Shown one piece after another: positions 35,691 to 44,968 of a stretch of DNA of 64,000 nucleotides; position 1 is the stretch's first letter, and every line of letters starts with the position of its first letter. The stretch comes from Propionibacterium cyclohexanicum (GTDB taxonomy: Bacteria > Actinomycetota > Actinomycetes > Propionibacteriales > Propionibacteriaceae): NCBI RefSeq assembly GCF_900111365.1, contig NZ_FOGZ01000002.1:1-64000 (forward strand). Reading direction: 5' to 3'. Below the pieces are notes generated by a model that made no database searches, had not been told where the DNA came from, and saw only the letters and a list, made by a program, of their open reading frames with translations. The position numbers and the translations under genes were made by a program.

Positions 35691-36305
35691 CGGTAGCGAT
35701 TCCACCCGCTCGCCATGTCACCAGTTACCCGATGCTGGCCTCCGAATTCGCAGGAAATGTCGCTCACGGCTGATGGGAGTATTCGATTCGACGTCTGAAG
35801 CAGGGCATTGATAGACGACATGACCACAATTGAAGAGACCACGATGACAAACTGTCCTCACATCTGATTCGGCGGATTCAAGCATCCTCGTTCGCATTGG
35901 CGAACCCCTGAATCAACACCAACAGAAGGAGAACGCGGGATACTCCACCGGCGTCGCGTGAGTGCGCTGCGGGAAGAACATATGGCGAGTGAAACATCTT
36001 GATGATCGCGGTGTCAAATTATTTCATAATATTGCATCTGGAGGTTCGGGCGCCGCCGTGCACGACACGGCGAACTCCATCGCGGAACGCCGGGTCAGCG
36101 CTGTCCACGACACCTTTTCGCCGGCCCTGCGGGTCTGTCACCGGGCCAGGTGCGGAACGAGTGGCGACATGCACCGCAGCTGATTCACGGGTACTTGGAC
36201 CCATCGGCAGGTCCGTCCACCCCTCGGGAACACTCGATGCGCGTTGCCCCGGACGAGGCGGCGGGCATAACGTCGAGGGGAGCAGTGCGCACGTGTGGGG
36301 GTTCG
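35691..36305. promoter_or_regulatory. Divergent intergenic region, opp operon versus MFS gene
   Basis: About 600 bases hold no credible gene. An AT-rich block near 36015-36040 (TCAAATTATTTCATAATATT) stands out from the high-GC surroundings and is a likely promoter area, followed by TGGAGG. Confidence 0.35.
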
Positions 36306-37517
36306 GTGACGATCAAACAAGAGGCTCAGCAGACCTGGACGGGGCATCGCAAGGATTCAGTGGAGTATCGCCGAATCCTCATTGCGCTGCTCGGCGCGGG
36401 AATCGCCACCTTTGCCCAGCTGTACTCCCCGCAGGGCATCCTGCCTCGGCTCGCCGACGACCTGCACGTGAGCGCCGCGGCCTCCGGCCTGGTGATCTCG
36501 GCGTCCACCATCGGCCTGGCGGTGGCCGTGCTGCCCTGGTCGCTGGTGGCCGACCGGATCGGGCGGGTGAGGGCGATGCGCATCGCCCTGGTCGCCGCCA
36601 CCGTTCTCGGCCTCGTCATGCCGTGGAGCCCCTGGTTCAGCTCCCTCATGGTGGTGCGGATCCTTGAGGGTGCTGCGCTGGGGGGTATCCCGGCGATCGC
36701 GGTGACCTATCTCAACGAGGAGGTGGACGCCCGCCACGCGGCCATCGCGGCTGGCAGCTATGTCTCGGGCACCTCCATCGGTGGCCTGCTCGGCCGGCTC
36801 GTCGCCGCGCCGATTGCGGACGTGGCCGGCTGGCGGATCGGCACCTTCGTCGTGGCGGTGATGGCGGCACTGGCCACCGCCACCTTCTTCTGGATCACTC
36901 CTCCGCCACGGGGATTCACGCCCCACAGCGTCTCCATCCGCCAGGTGGCGCGGGCGACGCTTGAGCACCTGCGCAGTCCCCGGCTGGTCGTGCTGTATGT
37001 GCAGGGATGCCTGCTGATGGGCGGCTTCGTGGCCACCTACAACTATCTCGCCTTCCGGCTCGAGGCTGCGCCGTTCAATATGCCGGTCGGGCTCACCAGC
37101 CTGCTCTTCCTCGCCTATCTGGCCGGCACTGTGTCCTCGCGAGCCTCCGGGGATCTGGCGGCCCGCTGGGGCCGTGGGACGGTGCTCATCGCCTCGACGA
37201 TGATGATGATCGCCGGTATCTGCATCACCTTGTCCTCATCGCTGCCCGTGATCATCGTTGGGCTTGTCATCTTCACGGCCGGCTTCTTCGCGGCCCACTC
37301 CATCGCCTCGGGCTGGGCGGGCGCGCGCACCACGCGCAACCGTTCCCAGTCGACCTCTTTGTACAACTGCTGGTACTACACCGGGTCGAGCGTCTTCGGC
37401 TATCTGGGCGGGGTGGCTTGGCTGCATTACGGCTGGGGTGGCCTGGTGACGATGGTGGCGGGGATCGCTCTCGTCGCCGCCGTGTGGGCCCTGTTCGCGG
37501 CCCGCGGACGCAGCTGA
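36306..37517 (+). CDS. MFS transporter, YnfM-like
   Basis: This is 403 residues from GTG 36306 with GGGGG a few bases before it; ATG 36237 would add 23 untypical residues. Twelve helices are predicted. EYRRILIALLGAGIATFAQL YSPQGILP is a near-signature of the YnfM/arabinose-efflux-like subgroup, and LVADRIGRVRAMR is the MFS loop 2-3 motif. ARTTRNRSQSTSLYNCWYYT near helix 10 is also typical. It is probably a drug or metabolite exporter. It converges on the acetoin genes. Confidence 0.85.
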   Translation: MTIKQEAQQTWTGHRKDSVEYRRILIALLGAGIATFAQLYSPQGILPRLADDLHVSAAASGLVISASTIGLAVAVLPWSLVADRIGRVRAMRIALVAATVLGLVMPWSPWFSSLMVVRILEGAALGGIPAIAVTYLNEEVDARHAAIAAGSYVSGTSIGGLLGRLVAAPIADVAGWRIGTFVVAVMAALATATFFWITPPPRGFTPHSVSIRQVARATLEHLRSPRLVVLYVQGCLLMGGFVATYNYLAFRLEAAPFNMPVGLTSLLFLAYLAGTVSSRASGDLAARWGRGTVLIASTMMMIAGICITLSSSLPVIIVGLVIFTAGFFAAHSIASGWAGARTTRNRSQSTSLYNCWYYTGSSVFGYLGGVAWLHYGWGGLVTMVAGIALVAAVWALFAARGRS

Positions 37518-37591
37518 CGCCTCACGGGCCGCGAACAGAACGCTCGGGCTCTGCCCAGCTCTGCGGCCCTGAGCCCATCCGATCTTTGAGC

Positions 37592-38341
37592 TCAGCGGTC
37601 TGCGGCCGCACTGGCCGCCGAGTGCACCTCGGCCTTCTCCAGCTGAGCGGCAAGATCCTCGGGGCTGAGGTCAGCGCGGCGGAACTCGTGGTTGAGGGGC
37701 AGGCGCAGGTGCAGATCGGTGCACAGGCACAGCTCGATGGTGCCCTCGGCGATCGTGAAGTCGAGCACATGCCCGCCGTGGGTGCGGTCCTCGCTGATGA
37801 AGTGCGCATGGCATCCCGGGACGCCGATGCCCTGCTCGTACAGCGGGGTGCGGAAACCCACGATCGTGCCGACCGTGTCCTCGAACCGCAGCACCGCGTC
37901 GTCATCGGTGGCCTGCGTCATCGGACGGTAGGGCTTCTCCTGGCGGGTCACGGTCCGCGCCGTCACCCAGGAGAATCGCCCGGTGATCCGCAGCGCATAC
38001 ATATAGTTCGGCGAATCGGTCAGCTCGTCGATGAAGGCGCCGCACTGGGCCCGGGTGGCATTGTGCGGGGCGGGGCGCGTCACGGTGGATTCGAAATCGG
38101 TGACCACCGCATAGGGAGACTTGTCCGCGCCCTGCGCGACCACGACAGTGCCGTCGCCGCGCAACTGGTAGGCAGTGCCGTCCACGACGACCATCTCGCC
38201 GTCGAGCGCGTTGAAGGTGCCGATACCGAAACTGCCGTGCTCCAGCAGCTCGGCGACGGTCATTTCGTCCTCGTAGACGCCATCCAGGAGCGCGCTCATG
38301 AGGCTCGTCTGAAAAAGGGCATGACGGGAATTGCTGCTCAT
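37592..38341 (-). CDS. budA: Alpha-acetolactate decarboxylase
   Basis: This is 249 residues with ATG at 38341 behind GGAAAGG (a TTG lies two codons earlier). HALFQTSLMSALLDGVYEDE, HGSFGIGTFNALDGEMVVVD and YQL open the fold; VPGCHAHFISEDRTHGGHVL (about 190-209) has the three zinc-binding His. It converts 2-acetolactate to acetoin, diverting pyruvate from acid formation. It is 16 bases behind acetolactate synthase, so the two form a budBA operon divergent from a LysR regulator. Confidence 0.95.
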   Translation of the reverse strand: MSSNSRHALFQTSLMSALLDGVYEDEMTVAELLEHGSFGIGTFNALDGEMVVVDGTAYQLRGDGTVVVAQGADKSPYAVVTDFESTVTRPAPHNATRAQCGAFIDELTDSPNYMYALRITGRFSWVTARTVTRQEKPYRPMTQATDDDAVLRFEDTVGTIVGFRTPLYEQGIGVPGCHAHFISEDRTHGGHVLDFTIAEGTIELCLCTDLHLRLPLNHEFRRADLSPEDLAAQLEKAEVHSAASAAADR

Positions 38342-38357
38342 TGTCAACCTTTCCGTA

Positions 38358-40115
38358 TTACAGCAGGACGTCGGCGAGGAGATCGCCGCCGAGCTGGCGA
38401 AGATTGTTGCTGTAGTCCACCGGAACGTCGATGACCGACGGGCCGGCCTCGCTCATGGCTGCGCGGATGGTCCCCACGAGATCGCCGATCCGCGTCACGC
38501 GATGGCCGTGCGCCCCGAAGCTTCGGGCGAATCCGACCAGATCCGGATTGCCCAGATCGACTCCCGCAGTGCGGCCGTACTTCTGCTCCTGCTGGAAGGC
38601 CACCATGTTGTACGACGAGTCGTTGAACACCAGGTGGGTGAACGAGGTGCCCAGCCGCACGGCGGTGTCGAGCTCCACGGCCGAGTACAGGAAGCCGCCG
38701 TCCCCGGAGACCGAGAAGATCGGCGTGCCGGGACGCGCCAGGCTCGCGGAGATGGCCCAGGGCAGCGCCACCCCGAGCGTCTGCTGGCCGTTGGAGAACA
38801 GCAGCGAACGCGGGCGGTAGGTACGGAAGTGACGGGCCATATACAGATAGTGCGAGCCGACATCGCACAGCACAGTCGCCGAATCGGGCAGCGCCTCGCG
38901 GATGGCGGCCACCACCGCCACCGGGTCAAGGCCTGCCGAATCGTCGTGATCGGGATCGCCGAGGTCGGTGAGCGCCAGTCGGCCGCGCTCACGCGCGATG
39001 ACATGCCGAGCCGCGTCACTGAACTCGATGGTGCCGATCCGCTGCGAGAGCAGGCCCAGGGTCGTGGCGATATCGCCGACCAGCTCGACGGTGGGGCGGT
39101 AGTCGTTGTCGACATCGGCGGCGATCTCGTCGATATGGACGATGGGGCGCGCCTTGCCGACATTCCACTCGGCCGGGCCGAACTCCACGAAGTCGTAGCC
39201 CACCGAGATCACCAGATCGGCCTGGTCCAGCAGCACGTCGCCCGGCTGGTTGCGGGCAAAGCCGACACGTCCCAGGTAGTTGGCCTCCAGCTCGCGCGAG
39301 ACGAGACCGGCGGCCTGGAAGGTCTCCACCACCGGCAGGCCGCTCGCGCGCAGCAGCTCGTGGAAGGCCGCAACCACATGGTCGTCGCCGCTGCGCGCGC
39401 CGGCGAGCAGCACCGGGAAGCGGGCCTGGCGAATGAGCTCCAGCGCCCGGTCGACAGACTGGGCGGACGCCGGCCCCTTCGCAGCGGCCATCACCGGATC
39501 GCTGAAGCCGATCCGGGTAGGTTCGGTGGACACGTCATAGGGCAGCACCACGGCGGCCGCGCCCCGCGGCTCGTGGAGTGCCGTGCGGAACGCCCCGATC
39601 AGGGCCTCCGCGACATTGTCCGGATCGGTGACCTCACAGGCCGACTTCGTGACGCTCGAGAGCAGGCTCACCGCGTCCATTGCCTGATGGGTGCGCTTGA
39701 GATGCTGGGACCTCGCGACAGCACCACAGATCGCCACGACGGGGTCGCCTTCGGTGGTGGCGGTGACCAAGCCGGTAGCAAGATTGCTCGTGCCCGGACC
39801 ACTGGTCACCAGGACGACGCCGGGGACGCCGGTGAGACGGCCCACAGCGGCGGCCATGAACGCGGCGTCCTGTTCGGTACGGCAGGTGACGAGCCGGGGG
39901 GCGCCCTGCTGGCCCTCGACCTCGGCCAAGGCATCGAAGACCGGATCGATCTTGGCGCCGGGGACCCCGAAGACCCACTTCACGCCCTCGGCGCAAAGCG
40001 CCTCGACGACGCGATCGGCGGATCGTCGGGGAAGCTGGCTGGCGGCCACCTTTGGCTCAGGTGTCGTTTCCGGGCTCGGCTCGGCTGGGGAAAGTGGTTG
40101 GGCGAACGTTGTCAA
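38358..40115 (-). CDS. alsS: Catabolic acetolactate synthase
   Basis: This is 585 residues from TTG 40115 behind AAGGAAGAG. ThDP-enzyme landmarks are WVFGVPGAKIDPVFDAL, the catalytic Glu in TCRTEQDAAFMAAAVG, TSGPGTSNLATGLVTA and the cofactor motif SGDGGFLYSAVELDT ... FNDSSYNMV. FAD-dependent but regulatory-subunit-free, two pyruvates are joined to acetolactate. Coupling with the decarboxylase marks it as the acetoin-pathway enzyme, not the biosynthetic IlvB, and no ilvN is present. Confidence 0.93.
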   Translation of the reverse strand: MTTFAQPLSPAEPSPETTPEPKVAASQLPRRSADRVVEALCAEGVKWVFGVPGAKIDPVFDALAEVEGQQGAPRLVTCRTEQDAAFMAAAVGRLTGVPGVVLVTSGPGTSNLATGLVTATTEGDPVVAICGAVARSQHLKRTHQAMDAVSLLSSVTKSACEVTDPDNVAEALIGAFRTALHEPRGAAAVVLPYDVSTEPTRIGFSDPVMAAAKGPASAQSVDRALELIRQARFPVLLAGARSGDDHVVAAFHELLRASGLPVVETFQAAGLVSRELEANYLGRVGFARNQPGDVLLDQADLVISVGYDFVEFGPAEWNVGKARPIVHIDEIAADVDNDYRPTVELVGDIATTLGLLSQRIGTIEFSDAARHVIARERGRLALTDLGDPDHDDSAGLDPVAVVAAIREALPDSATVLCDVGSHYLYMARHFRTYRPRSLLFSNGQQTLGVALPWAISASLARPGTPIFSVSGDGGFLYSAVELDTAVRLGTSFTHLVFNDSSYNMVAFQQEQKYGRTAGVDLGNPDLVGFARSFGAHGHRVTRIGDLVGTIRAAMSEAGPSVIDVPVDYSNNLRQLGGDLLADVLL

Positions 40116-40221
40116 GACTCTTCCTTCGTTGTGCGTGGATCCATCGTGACGCGCCCGTCCCTTCTGAAGAAGACGCCATTCGCGAACTGTCTCATCTGAT
40201 CGGCAGATGCATTATCGTGTC

Positions 40222-41157
40222 ATGGACATTCGTCACCTCACGGTCTTCGCGGCCGTCGCCCAAGATCTCAGCTTCACCAGAGCCGCCGAGCGGCTGCTGC
40301 TCGCCCAGTCGGCCGTGTCGACCACCGTGCGCGAGCTCGAGCACGAACTCGGCGTGGAGCTGTTCGATCGCACCCACCGCCAAATCCGCCTGACCCGTGC
40401 CGGAGACGAGTTGCTCGTGAGGGCCTTGGACATCGTCGATCGGATGCGCCAGATCGAGGAGGCGATGAGCGAGCCGGGTACCGGGCTGCGCGGGACAGTG
40501 AGCATGGGGCTCATGACGGCCGTCAATCTCGTGGACGTACCAGGTCTCCTCGGAGAGTTCCACGCCACGAACCCGCAGGTCACGGTGCAATTGCGCACGG
40601 CCCGGCTCGGTTCCTCCGATCTCGTGGCCCAGCTGGAGCGCGGCGAGATCGACATCGCCCTGCTCGCGGCGGTGAACCGACTGCCGGCCTCGCTGCGCGG
40701 CGGAGTCGTCGCGTCCTCCCCTTTCGTTGTCGTCGTGCCGGCCCAGCACCCACTGGCGCGCTCCCAGTCCGTGTCGCTCGGCCAGCTCGACGGCGAAGGA
40801 TTCATCGACGTGCCGCTGGGCTATGGCTCCCGGCGCATCAGCGACGACGCGTTCGCTGCTGCGGGCACCAGCCGACGGGTGCTCATGGAAGTGGCGGAGA
40901 TCGACACAGTGGCCGAGTATGTGGTGGCCGGGCTGGGGCTGGCCCTGGTCCCACAGTTCGCGGCCATGGGTGCCCAGGACGTGCGGCTGCTGCGCCCCCA
41001 GGAGGACATCCCGCCCTTCGAGGTGTGGGCAGCGGTCTCGCGCCGCCGTCCGCTGCGCCGCGCGACCTCTGCGCTCCTCGACCTCATGAAACGCGAACTC
41101 GTGGACCCACTGGTCGCCGGATCGCCCGACGCTGCCCCAGCCACGAATGGCGCCTAG
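40222..41157 (+). CDS. LysR-family regulator of the acetoin genes
   Basis: This is 311 residues with ATG 40222; an in-frame ATG at 40207 is possible, and neither has a clear ribosome site. The HTH is MDIRHLTVFAAVAQDLSFTR AAERLLLAQSAVSTTVRELE. The effector domain follows the type 2 periplasmic-binding pattern (VVVVPAQHPLARSQSVSLGQ, VAEYVVAGLGLALVPQFAAM). Divergent position from alsS-budA, about 107 bases away, suggests an AlsR-like role, activating the pathway in response to acetate or low pH; this is inferred. Confidence 0.85.
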   Translation: MDIRHLTVFAAVAQDLSFTRAAERLLLAQSAVSTTVRELEHELGVELFDRTHRQIRLTRAGDELLVRALDIVDRMRQIEEAMSEPGTGLRGTVSMGLMTAVNLVDVPGLLGEFHATNPQVTVQLRTARLGSSDLVAQLERGEIDIALLAAVNRLPASLRGGVVASSPFVVVVPAQHPLARSQSVSLGQLDGEGFIDVPLGYGSRRISDDAFAAAGTSRRVLMEVAEIDTVAEYVVAGLGLALVPQFAAMGAQDVRLLRPQEDIPPFEVWAAVSRRRPLRRATSALLDLMKRELVDPLVAGSPDAAPATNGA

Positions 41158-41163
41158 CTGTCC

Positions 41164-41991
41164 TCAGCACTCCGGCGCTGCGGTGTCGGTGAGCCCCAGC
41201 TCAGCAAACAGTGTCGCGAGCCCATTGCGGCCAGGAGGCGGGGCAAGCCGTTGGGCGACAGCGCGCAGCCGAGGATCGGAGCCCTCGATGGCCACCCCCA
41301 GGCCCGCGAATTCGAGGAGCTCGAGGTCATTCATGCCATCGCCCACCGCCATGATCTCGCAGGGCGGCACACCCATTGCCCGCGCTGCGAGATCCGCGCC
41401 GAGGGACTTGTGGATGTCCGGAAGGTAGATCTCCCCGCCATCGTGCGCGCCGCCGGGCAAGGAGGACTCGATGGTGGCGACGCCCGCGCCGATCTCGGTG
41501 ACCAGCCGCTCGAGGGGCACGGGCGAGTCGTAGCAGCTCACCTTCGCGAACGATGCACTGCGCAGCTCGCCGCTCTCCTGTACCCCGAGCCCCGGGAGGA
41601 GCGCGCCGGGATCGATCCCGCCGCGTTCCAGCCGCTGGGCGATACGGCCGATGACTCCCGGCGGCCCGAGCACCTTATCGGGTGCCTCCAGCAGATAGGC
41701 CACCTGATGCGCGTCCAGCACCTCGACGGTGCGCGCAGCGAGCGGCGAGGGGAAGCGGCGGTCGAGCAGCACCTGCCCGTCCACCTCCACATATCCGCCG
41801 GCCGAGGCGACCAGACCATCGAAACCGATGGGCCAGATCTGCCCGAGCATCGCCTTCGAGCGCCCGGTGCACAGCAGGACACGCGCCCGCCCCCGTGCCC
41901 TGCGCACCGCTTCGACATGGGCGGGCGGCACGACACCGCCCTCGGCCAGCGTTCCATCGAAGTCGAGAAAGACCGCGCGCAAGGAACTCAC
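41164..41991 (-). CDS. Cof-type HAD-superfamily hydrolase
   Basis: This is 275 residues from GTG 41991. LRAVFLDFDGTLAEGGVVPP carries the DxD nucleophile; VLLCTGRSKAMLGQIWPIGF is motif II with the cap region; GDGMNDLELLEFAGLGVAIE is the C-terminal Mg2+ motif. The large C2 cap makes it a Cof/YbjI-type sugar-phosphate or flavin-phosphate phosphatase of unknown substrate. It converges on the LysR gene with six bases between stops. Confidence 0.88.
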   Translation of the reverse strand: MSSLRAVFLDFDGTLAEGGVVPPAHVEAVRRARGRARVLLCTGRSKAMLGQIWPIGFDGLVASAGGYVEVDGQVLLDRRFPSPLAARTVEVLDAHQVAYLLEAPDKVLGPPGVIGRIAQRLERGGIDPGALLPGLGVQESGELRSASFAKVSCYDSPVPLERLVTEIGAGVATIESSLPGGAHDGGEIYLPDIHKSLGADLAARAMGVPPCEIMAVGDGMNDLELLEFAGLGVAIEGSDPRLRAVAQRLAPPPGRNGLATLFAELGLTDTAAPEC

Positions 41992-42084
41992 CCCTCGATC
42001 CTGACATGACTTCCTCGTGAGCGGTCGAAAGCTCACCAGATCCACCGCGAGTGGTCCCTGCGCACCTGGCGGGCCACGTCGATA

Positions 42085-42133
42085 ACGGCGTCATGGCCAT
42101 GGCAGACCAGGCATTGTCGTGCCATAACGCCGT
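42085..42133. promoter_or_regulatory. Long inverted repeat upstream of the TctA-like genes
   Basis: ACGGCGTCATGGC (42085-42097) and GCCATAACGCCGT (42121-42133) pair at 12 of 13 positions. They lie in the divergent gap between the HAD hydrolase and the small membrane gene, and could be paired operator half-sites. Confidence 0.45.
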
Positions 42134-42190
42134 CATGTAAGGCACGGCTACAGTAGCGACGTTTCAGCCTCCCGATGACAGGAGCCGATC

Positions 42191-42520
42191 ACGTCCTCGC
42201 TCGCCGTACCTCCTTCAGCCCCCGACTCCCCCACGCCCGATCGGCCAGCGCAGACCGGCACCATCGAGGTCTGGAACGACCTCGTCTCGTTGCATGATCT
42301 GCTCATCTCGCTGGCCGTCTCCGTGGCGGCAGTGGTCCTGGCCTGCCTCATCGCGACCCTGCTCAGGCAGCCATTGCTCTTCTGGGGGCTCGGCGGCTCC
42401 GCCGTCGGCTTCGCGGTCAACTGCCTCATCGTGCCTCCCAAGCGCGATGTGCGGATCGTCGACGACGCCGAGGCCGGAATCGATGCATCCGCCGCGGCCT
42501 GGGAAGGTGGCGTGCGGTGA
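42191..42520 (+). CDS. Small membrane protein partner of the TctA-like permease, possible ACG start
   Basis: The open frame runs from after TGA at 42176. AGGAG (42180-42184) is exactly six bases before ACG 42191, where an ATG would be expected; the first standard start is TTG 42290, which lacks a ribosome site and would cut off 33 residues. From ACG the protein is 109 residues: a Pro/Ser-rich head, two helices (LISLAVSVAAVVLACLIATL; LLFWGLGGSAVGFAVNCLIV) and a short acidic tail. Its stop overlaps the permease start (GTGA at 42517). Size and place recall TctB, but sequence similarity is not evident. Confidence 0.5.
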   Translation, partial: TSSLAVPPSAPDSPTPDRPAQTGTIEVWNDLVSLHDLLISLAVSVAAVVLACLIATLLRQPLLFWGLGGSAVGFAVNCLIVPPKRDVRIVDDAEAGIDASAAAWEGGVR

Positions 42521-43887
42521 CCGCCACCGTGGTGTTCCAGATGCTGCTCGCCGTGCTCGCCGCGGTGGCTCTCTACACCTTCATCGGCTTCATCCCGGGC
42601 ACCGACGAGACGAGCGTCCTCGCCCCAGTGACTCTTGCCGTCGTCCTGGCCGGCGTACAGCCGATGGTGGTGCTCGCCTTCTTCATCGCCGCCATCGTCA
42701 CGCTCAACCTCATGAACGCCATCCCGACCGCACTGGTGGGTCTGCCGGGCGGGGTGATGTCGGCGCCGATGATGGAGCACTCCTTGCTGCTGAGGGCCAA
42801 GGGCCTGGCATCCACGACCATTCGCAAGATGGCCGTCGGCTCGGCGATCGGCACCCTCGTGTCCATCCCCATCAGCTTCGGGATCGCGGTGGCGATCGCC
42901 CCACTGGCCAGCACCTTCAAGTCCCAGGCCGCGCTGCTGCTCACTGTCGGGGCCGTCGTCTTGGCCCTGCTGGGGCGCAACCGCCTGCTCGCACTCATCG
43001 CGATCGTCCCGCTGTCCTTGCTCTTCCAGTCCCTGCCGATGCTCTACAAGAGCATCGGGGCGATTCCCCAGGAGAAGACGATCAGCATCTCCTTCTTCCT
43101 CGGCATCACGGTGGGGCCCATGCTCGTCTCCCTGCTCAGCCTGCTCAACTCCTCACAGCGCGCGGCGTTGCCGAGGATGGGGCGCACCCAGGTGGCCCTG
43201 GCCCGATCCGGATTCGAGCGGCAGAGCCTCCTGCCCAACCGGCTCATCACCAGGACCGAGGGCTGGTGGAGCGCGGCCATGGCGGCGGCGTCCACGCCAC
43301 TGTTCTTCCTCAGCCCGGTCGGCCTGACCTTCCTGCTCGGCGAGGCGACGGCCGGCAGCCGCAAGGATCCGGTGGCCCGCTCGCAGCGGGCGGTCACGGT
43401 CATGAGCGCCCTGACCCATTCCACCTATCTGGTCGGGGTCATCATCCCGCTCGTCGCGCTGGGCATCCCCTTGTCCGGGGTCTCGGTGGGCCCGGCCTCG
43501 CCGCTGTTCATCGCTCCGCCCGTCTACTCGGTCGGGCACAACCTGCACGATCTGCTCACCATGCCCCAGTTCGTCGTTGCTGTCTGCTTCGGGGCACTCG
43601 TCGCCCTGGTGCTCACCTACATCATCGCGGTGCGCTGGTCGTCACAGATCACCCACTTCGTCATGACGAAGGTGCCGCACGAGGCGGTGCTCGCGCTGTT
43701 CATCGCCTTCATCCTGTTGCTCGCCTACATCGATGCGGGATTCCTCAACATCTTCGGCGTGCTGCTCATCGGCATCGTCTGCGGCACGCTCAACAAGATG
43801 GGCGTGAACTACGGCGTGCAGTTCATGACTCTGTACGCCTCCGCCTGGATCGTGCCGCAGCTGGGCCACCTGCTCGCGGTCCACTGA
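42517..43887 (+). CDS. Tripartite-tricarboxylate-transporter-like permease (TctA family)
   Basis: This is 456 residues from GTG 42517. There are about 11-12 helices. ALYTFIGFIPGTDETSVLAP stands where TctA has its Gly/Pro-rich substrate loop (GxxPGxxxxxxA), and SAPMMEHSLLLRAKGLAST follows. The second half repeats the pattern (IIPLVALGIPLSGVSVGPAS), and GVLLIGIVCGTLNKMGVNYG is family-like. It would move a carboxylate with a binding protein, yet no TctC-type protein is encoded here, so the full system or the substrate is unknown. It converges on the mevalonate genes. Confidence 0.7.
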   Translation: MTATVVFQMLLAVLAAVALYTFIGFIPGTDETSVLAPVTLAVVLAGVQPMVVLAFFIAAIVTLNLMNAIPTALVGLPGGVMSAPMMEHSLLLRAKGLASTTIRKMAVGSAIGTLVSIPISFGIAVAIAPLASTFKSQAALLLTVGAVVLALLGRNRLLALIAIVPLSLLFQSLPMLYKSIGAIPQEKTISISFFLGITVGPMLVSLLSLLNSSQRAALPRMGRTQVALARSGFERQSLLPNRLITRTEGWWSAAMAAASTPLFFLSPVGLTFLLGEATAGSRKDPVARSQRAVTVMSALTHSTYLVGVIIPLVALGIPLSGVSVGPASPLFIAPPVYSVGHNLHDLLTMPQFVVAVCFGALVALVLTYIIAVRWSSQITHFVMTKVPHEAVLALFIAFILLLAYIDAGFLNIFGVLLIGIVCGTLNKMGVNYGVQFMTLYASAWIVPQLGHLLAVH

Positions 43888-43906
43888 GCAAGCCGAGCCC
43901 GGCGGC

Positions 43907-44968
43907 TCAGTGCTGGCGGTGCGCCAGGGCCGCCAGGTCGATGCCCCGCAGCCGGGCCAGCTCGGCGGTCCGCCCGGTGACCAGGAGATCGACCTTCGAC
44001 AACTCGGCCAGGCTGGCGCAGCCCATGAGCGCCATGATCGAGCTCAGCTGCTCGGCCCAGCGCGCGAGCTCGGCGATGAGCGCCTCCTCGCCCTCGTCGA
44101 GCAGGGTATGGAGGAAGTGCCCCGACACCCCCACCGCGCGGGCCCCCAGCGCCAGCGCCCGGACCACGTCGAGTGGATGACGCACGCCGCCCGAGGCGAG
44201 GATCTCGAGCGGAACGGCTGGAGGCAGGTGCAGGCTCTCGAGCAGGCAGAAGGCGCTCGACTGGCCCCAGCCGGCGAGATAGCCGTATTCGGATCGCCGA
44301 CGGCGGTGGTTCTCGATGTCGATGAAGTTCGTGCCGCCGGCCCCGCTCACATCGGCTGCTCTGACGCCTCTGCGGGCCAGCTCCTCGATGCTGCGCCGGC
44401 TCAGCCCGAAGCCCACCTCCTTGGCGAGCACCGGCACCGGCACTGCGCCGGCGATCGCCTCGATGCGCTGTGCCCAGTCGCTGAACTGTCGATCGCCCTC
44501 GGGCATGACGATCTCCTGAGCGGGATTGATGTGCACCTGAAGGGCATCGGCGTCGAGCATCTGCACGGCCCGGCGAGCTTGCTCGGGACTGACGGTCGGG
44601 CCGACATTGGCGAAGACGAAGGCATCGGGCGCCTCGCGGCGCACCACCCGGAAACTGTCCTCGAGGCTGGCATCGCGCAGCGCGATGTGCTGCGAGCCGG
44701 TGGCGATGGCCACCCCGGCAGCCCGGGCGGCCCGGCCCAGCCCGGCGTTGATTCGAGCGGTGCGCTGCGAGCCGCCAGTCATCGCGTTGATGTAGAAGGG
44801 CAGTGGCCATCGCGCACCGAGCACGCTCGTGGAGAGGTCGACCCGGGCCACATCGATCGCGGCCAGGCTGTGGTGGATGAAGCCGATGTCGTCGAAGCCG
44901 TTGGGCCGGCTCTCGTCGCGCAGCTTCTGCGCGAGTGCGACGTGCTGGTCCTTCCGCTCGGTGCTCAT
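43907..44968 (-). CDS. fni: Isopentenyl-diphosphate delta-isomerase, type 2
   Basis: This is 353 residues with ATG at 44968 overlapping the kinase stop (ATGA). RKDQHVALA and FINAMTGGS-like YINAMTGGSQRTARINA start the FMN barrel. VHINPAQEIVMPEGDRQF, VPVLAKEVGFGLSRRSIEEL and DVSGAGGTNFIDIENHR bind FMN and substrate, and SGGVRHPLDVVRALALGA closes it. It interconverts IPP and DMAPP using reduced FMN. It is the last gene of the mevalonate operon. Confidence 0.95.
   Translation of the reverse strand: MSTERKDQHVALAQKLRDESRPNGFDDIGFIHHSLAAIDVARVDLSTSVLGARWPLPFYINAMTGGSQRTARINAGLGRAARAAGVAIATGSQHIALRDASLEDSFRVVRREAPDAFVFANVGPTVSPEQARRAVQMLDADALQVHINPAQEIVMPEGDRQFSDWAQRIEAIAGAVPVPVLAKEVGFGLSRRSIEELARRGVRAADVSGAGGTNFIDIENHRRRRSEYGYLAGWGQSSAFCLLESLHLPPAVPLEILASGGVRHPLDVVRALALGARAVGVSGHFLHTLLDEGEEALIAELARWAEQLSSIMALMGCASLAELSKVDLLVTGRTAELARLRGIDLAALAHRQH

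Noticed and set aside
38331-40199. 622-codon plus-strand frame over the acetolactate synthase gene
   Set aside because: Antisense shadow; the minus strand has all thiamine-diphosphate enzyme motifs.
42294-44180. 628-codon plus-strand frame over the TctA-like gene and fni
   Set aside because: Out-of-frame reading of the permease that runs on into antisense of the isomerase; Arg/His-rich without structure.
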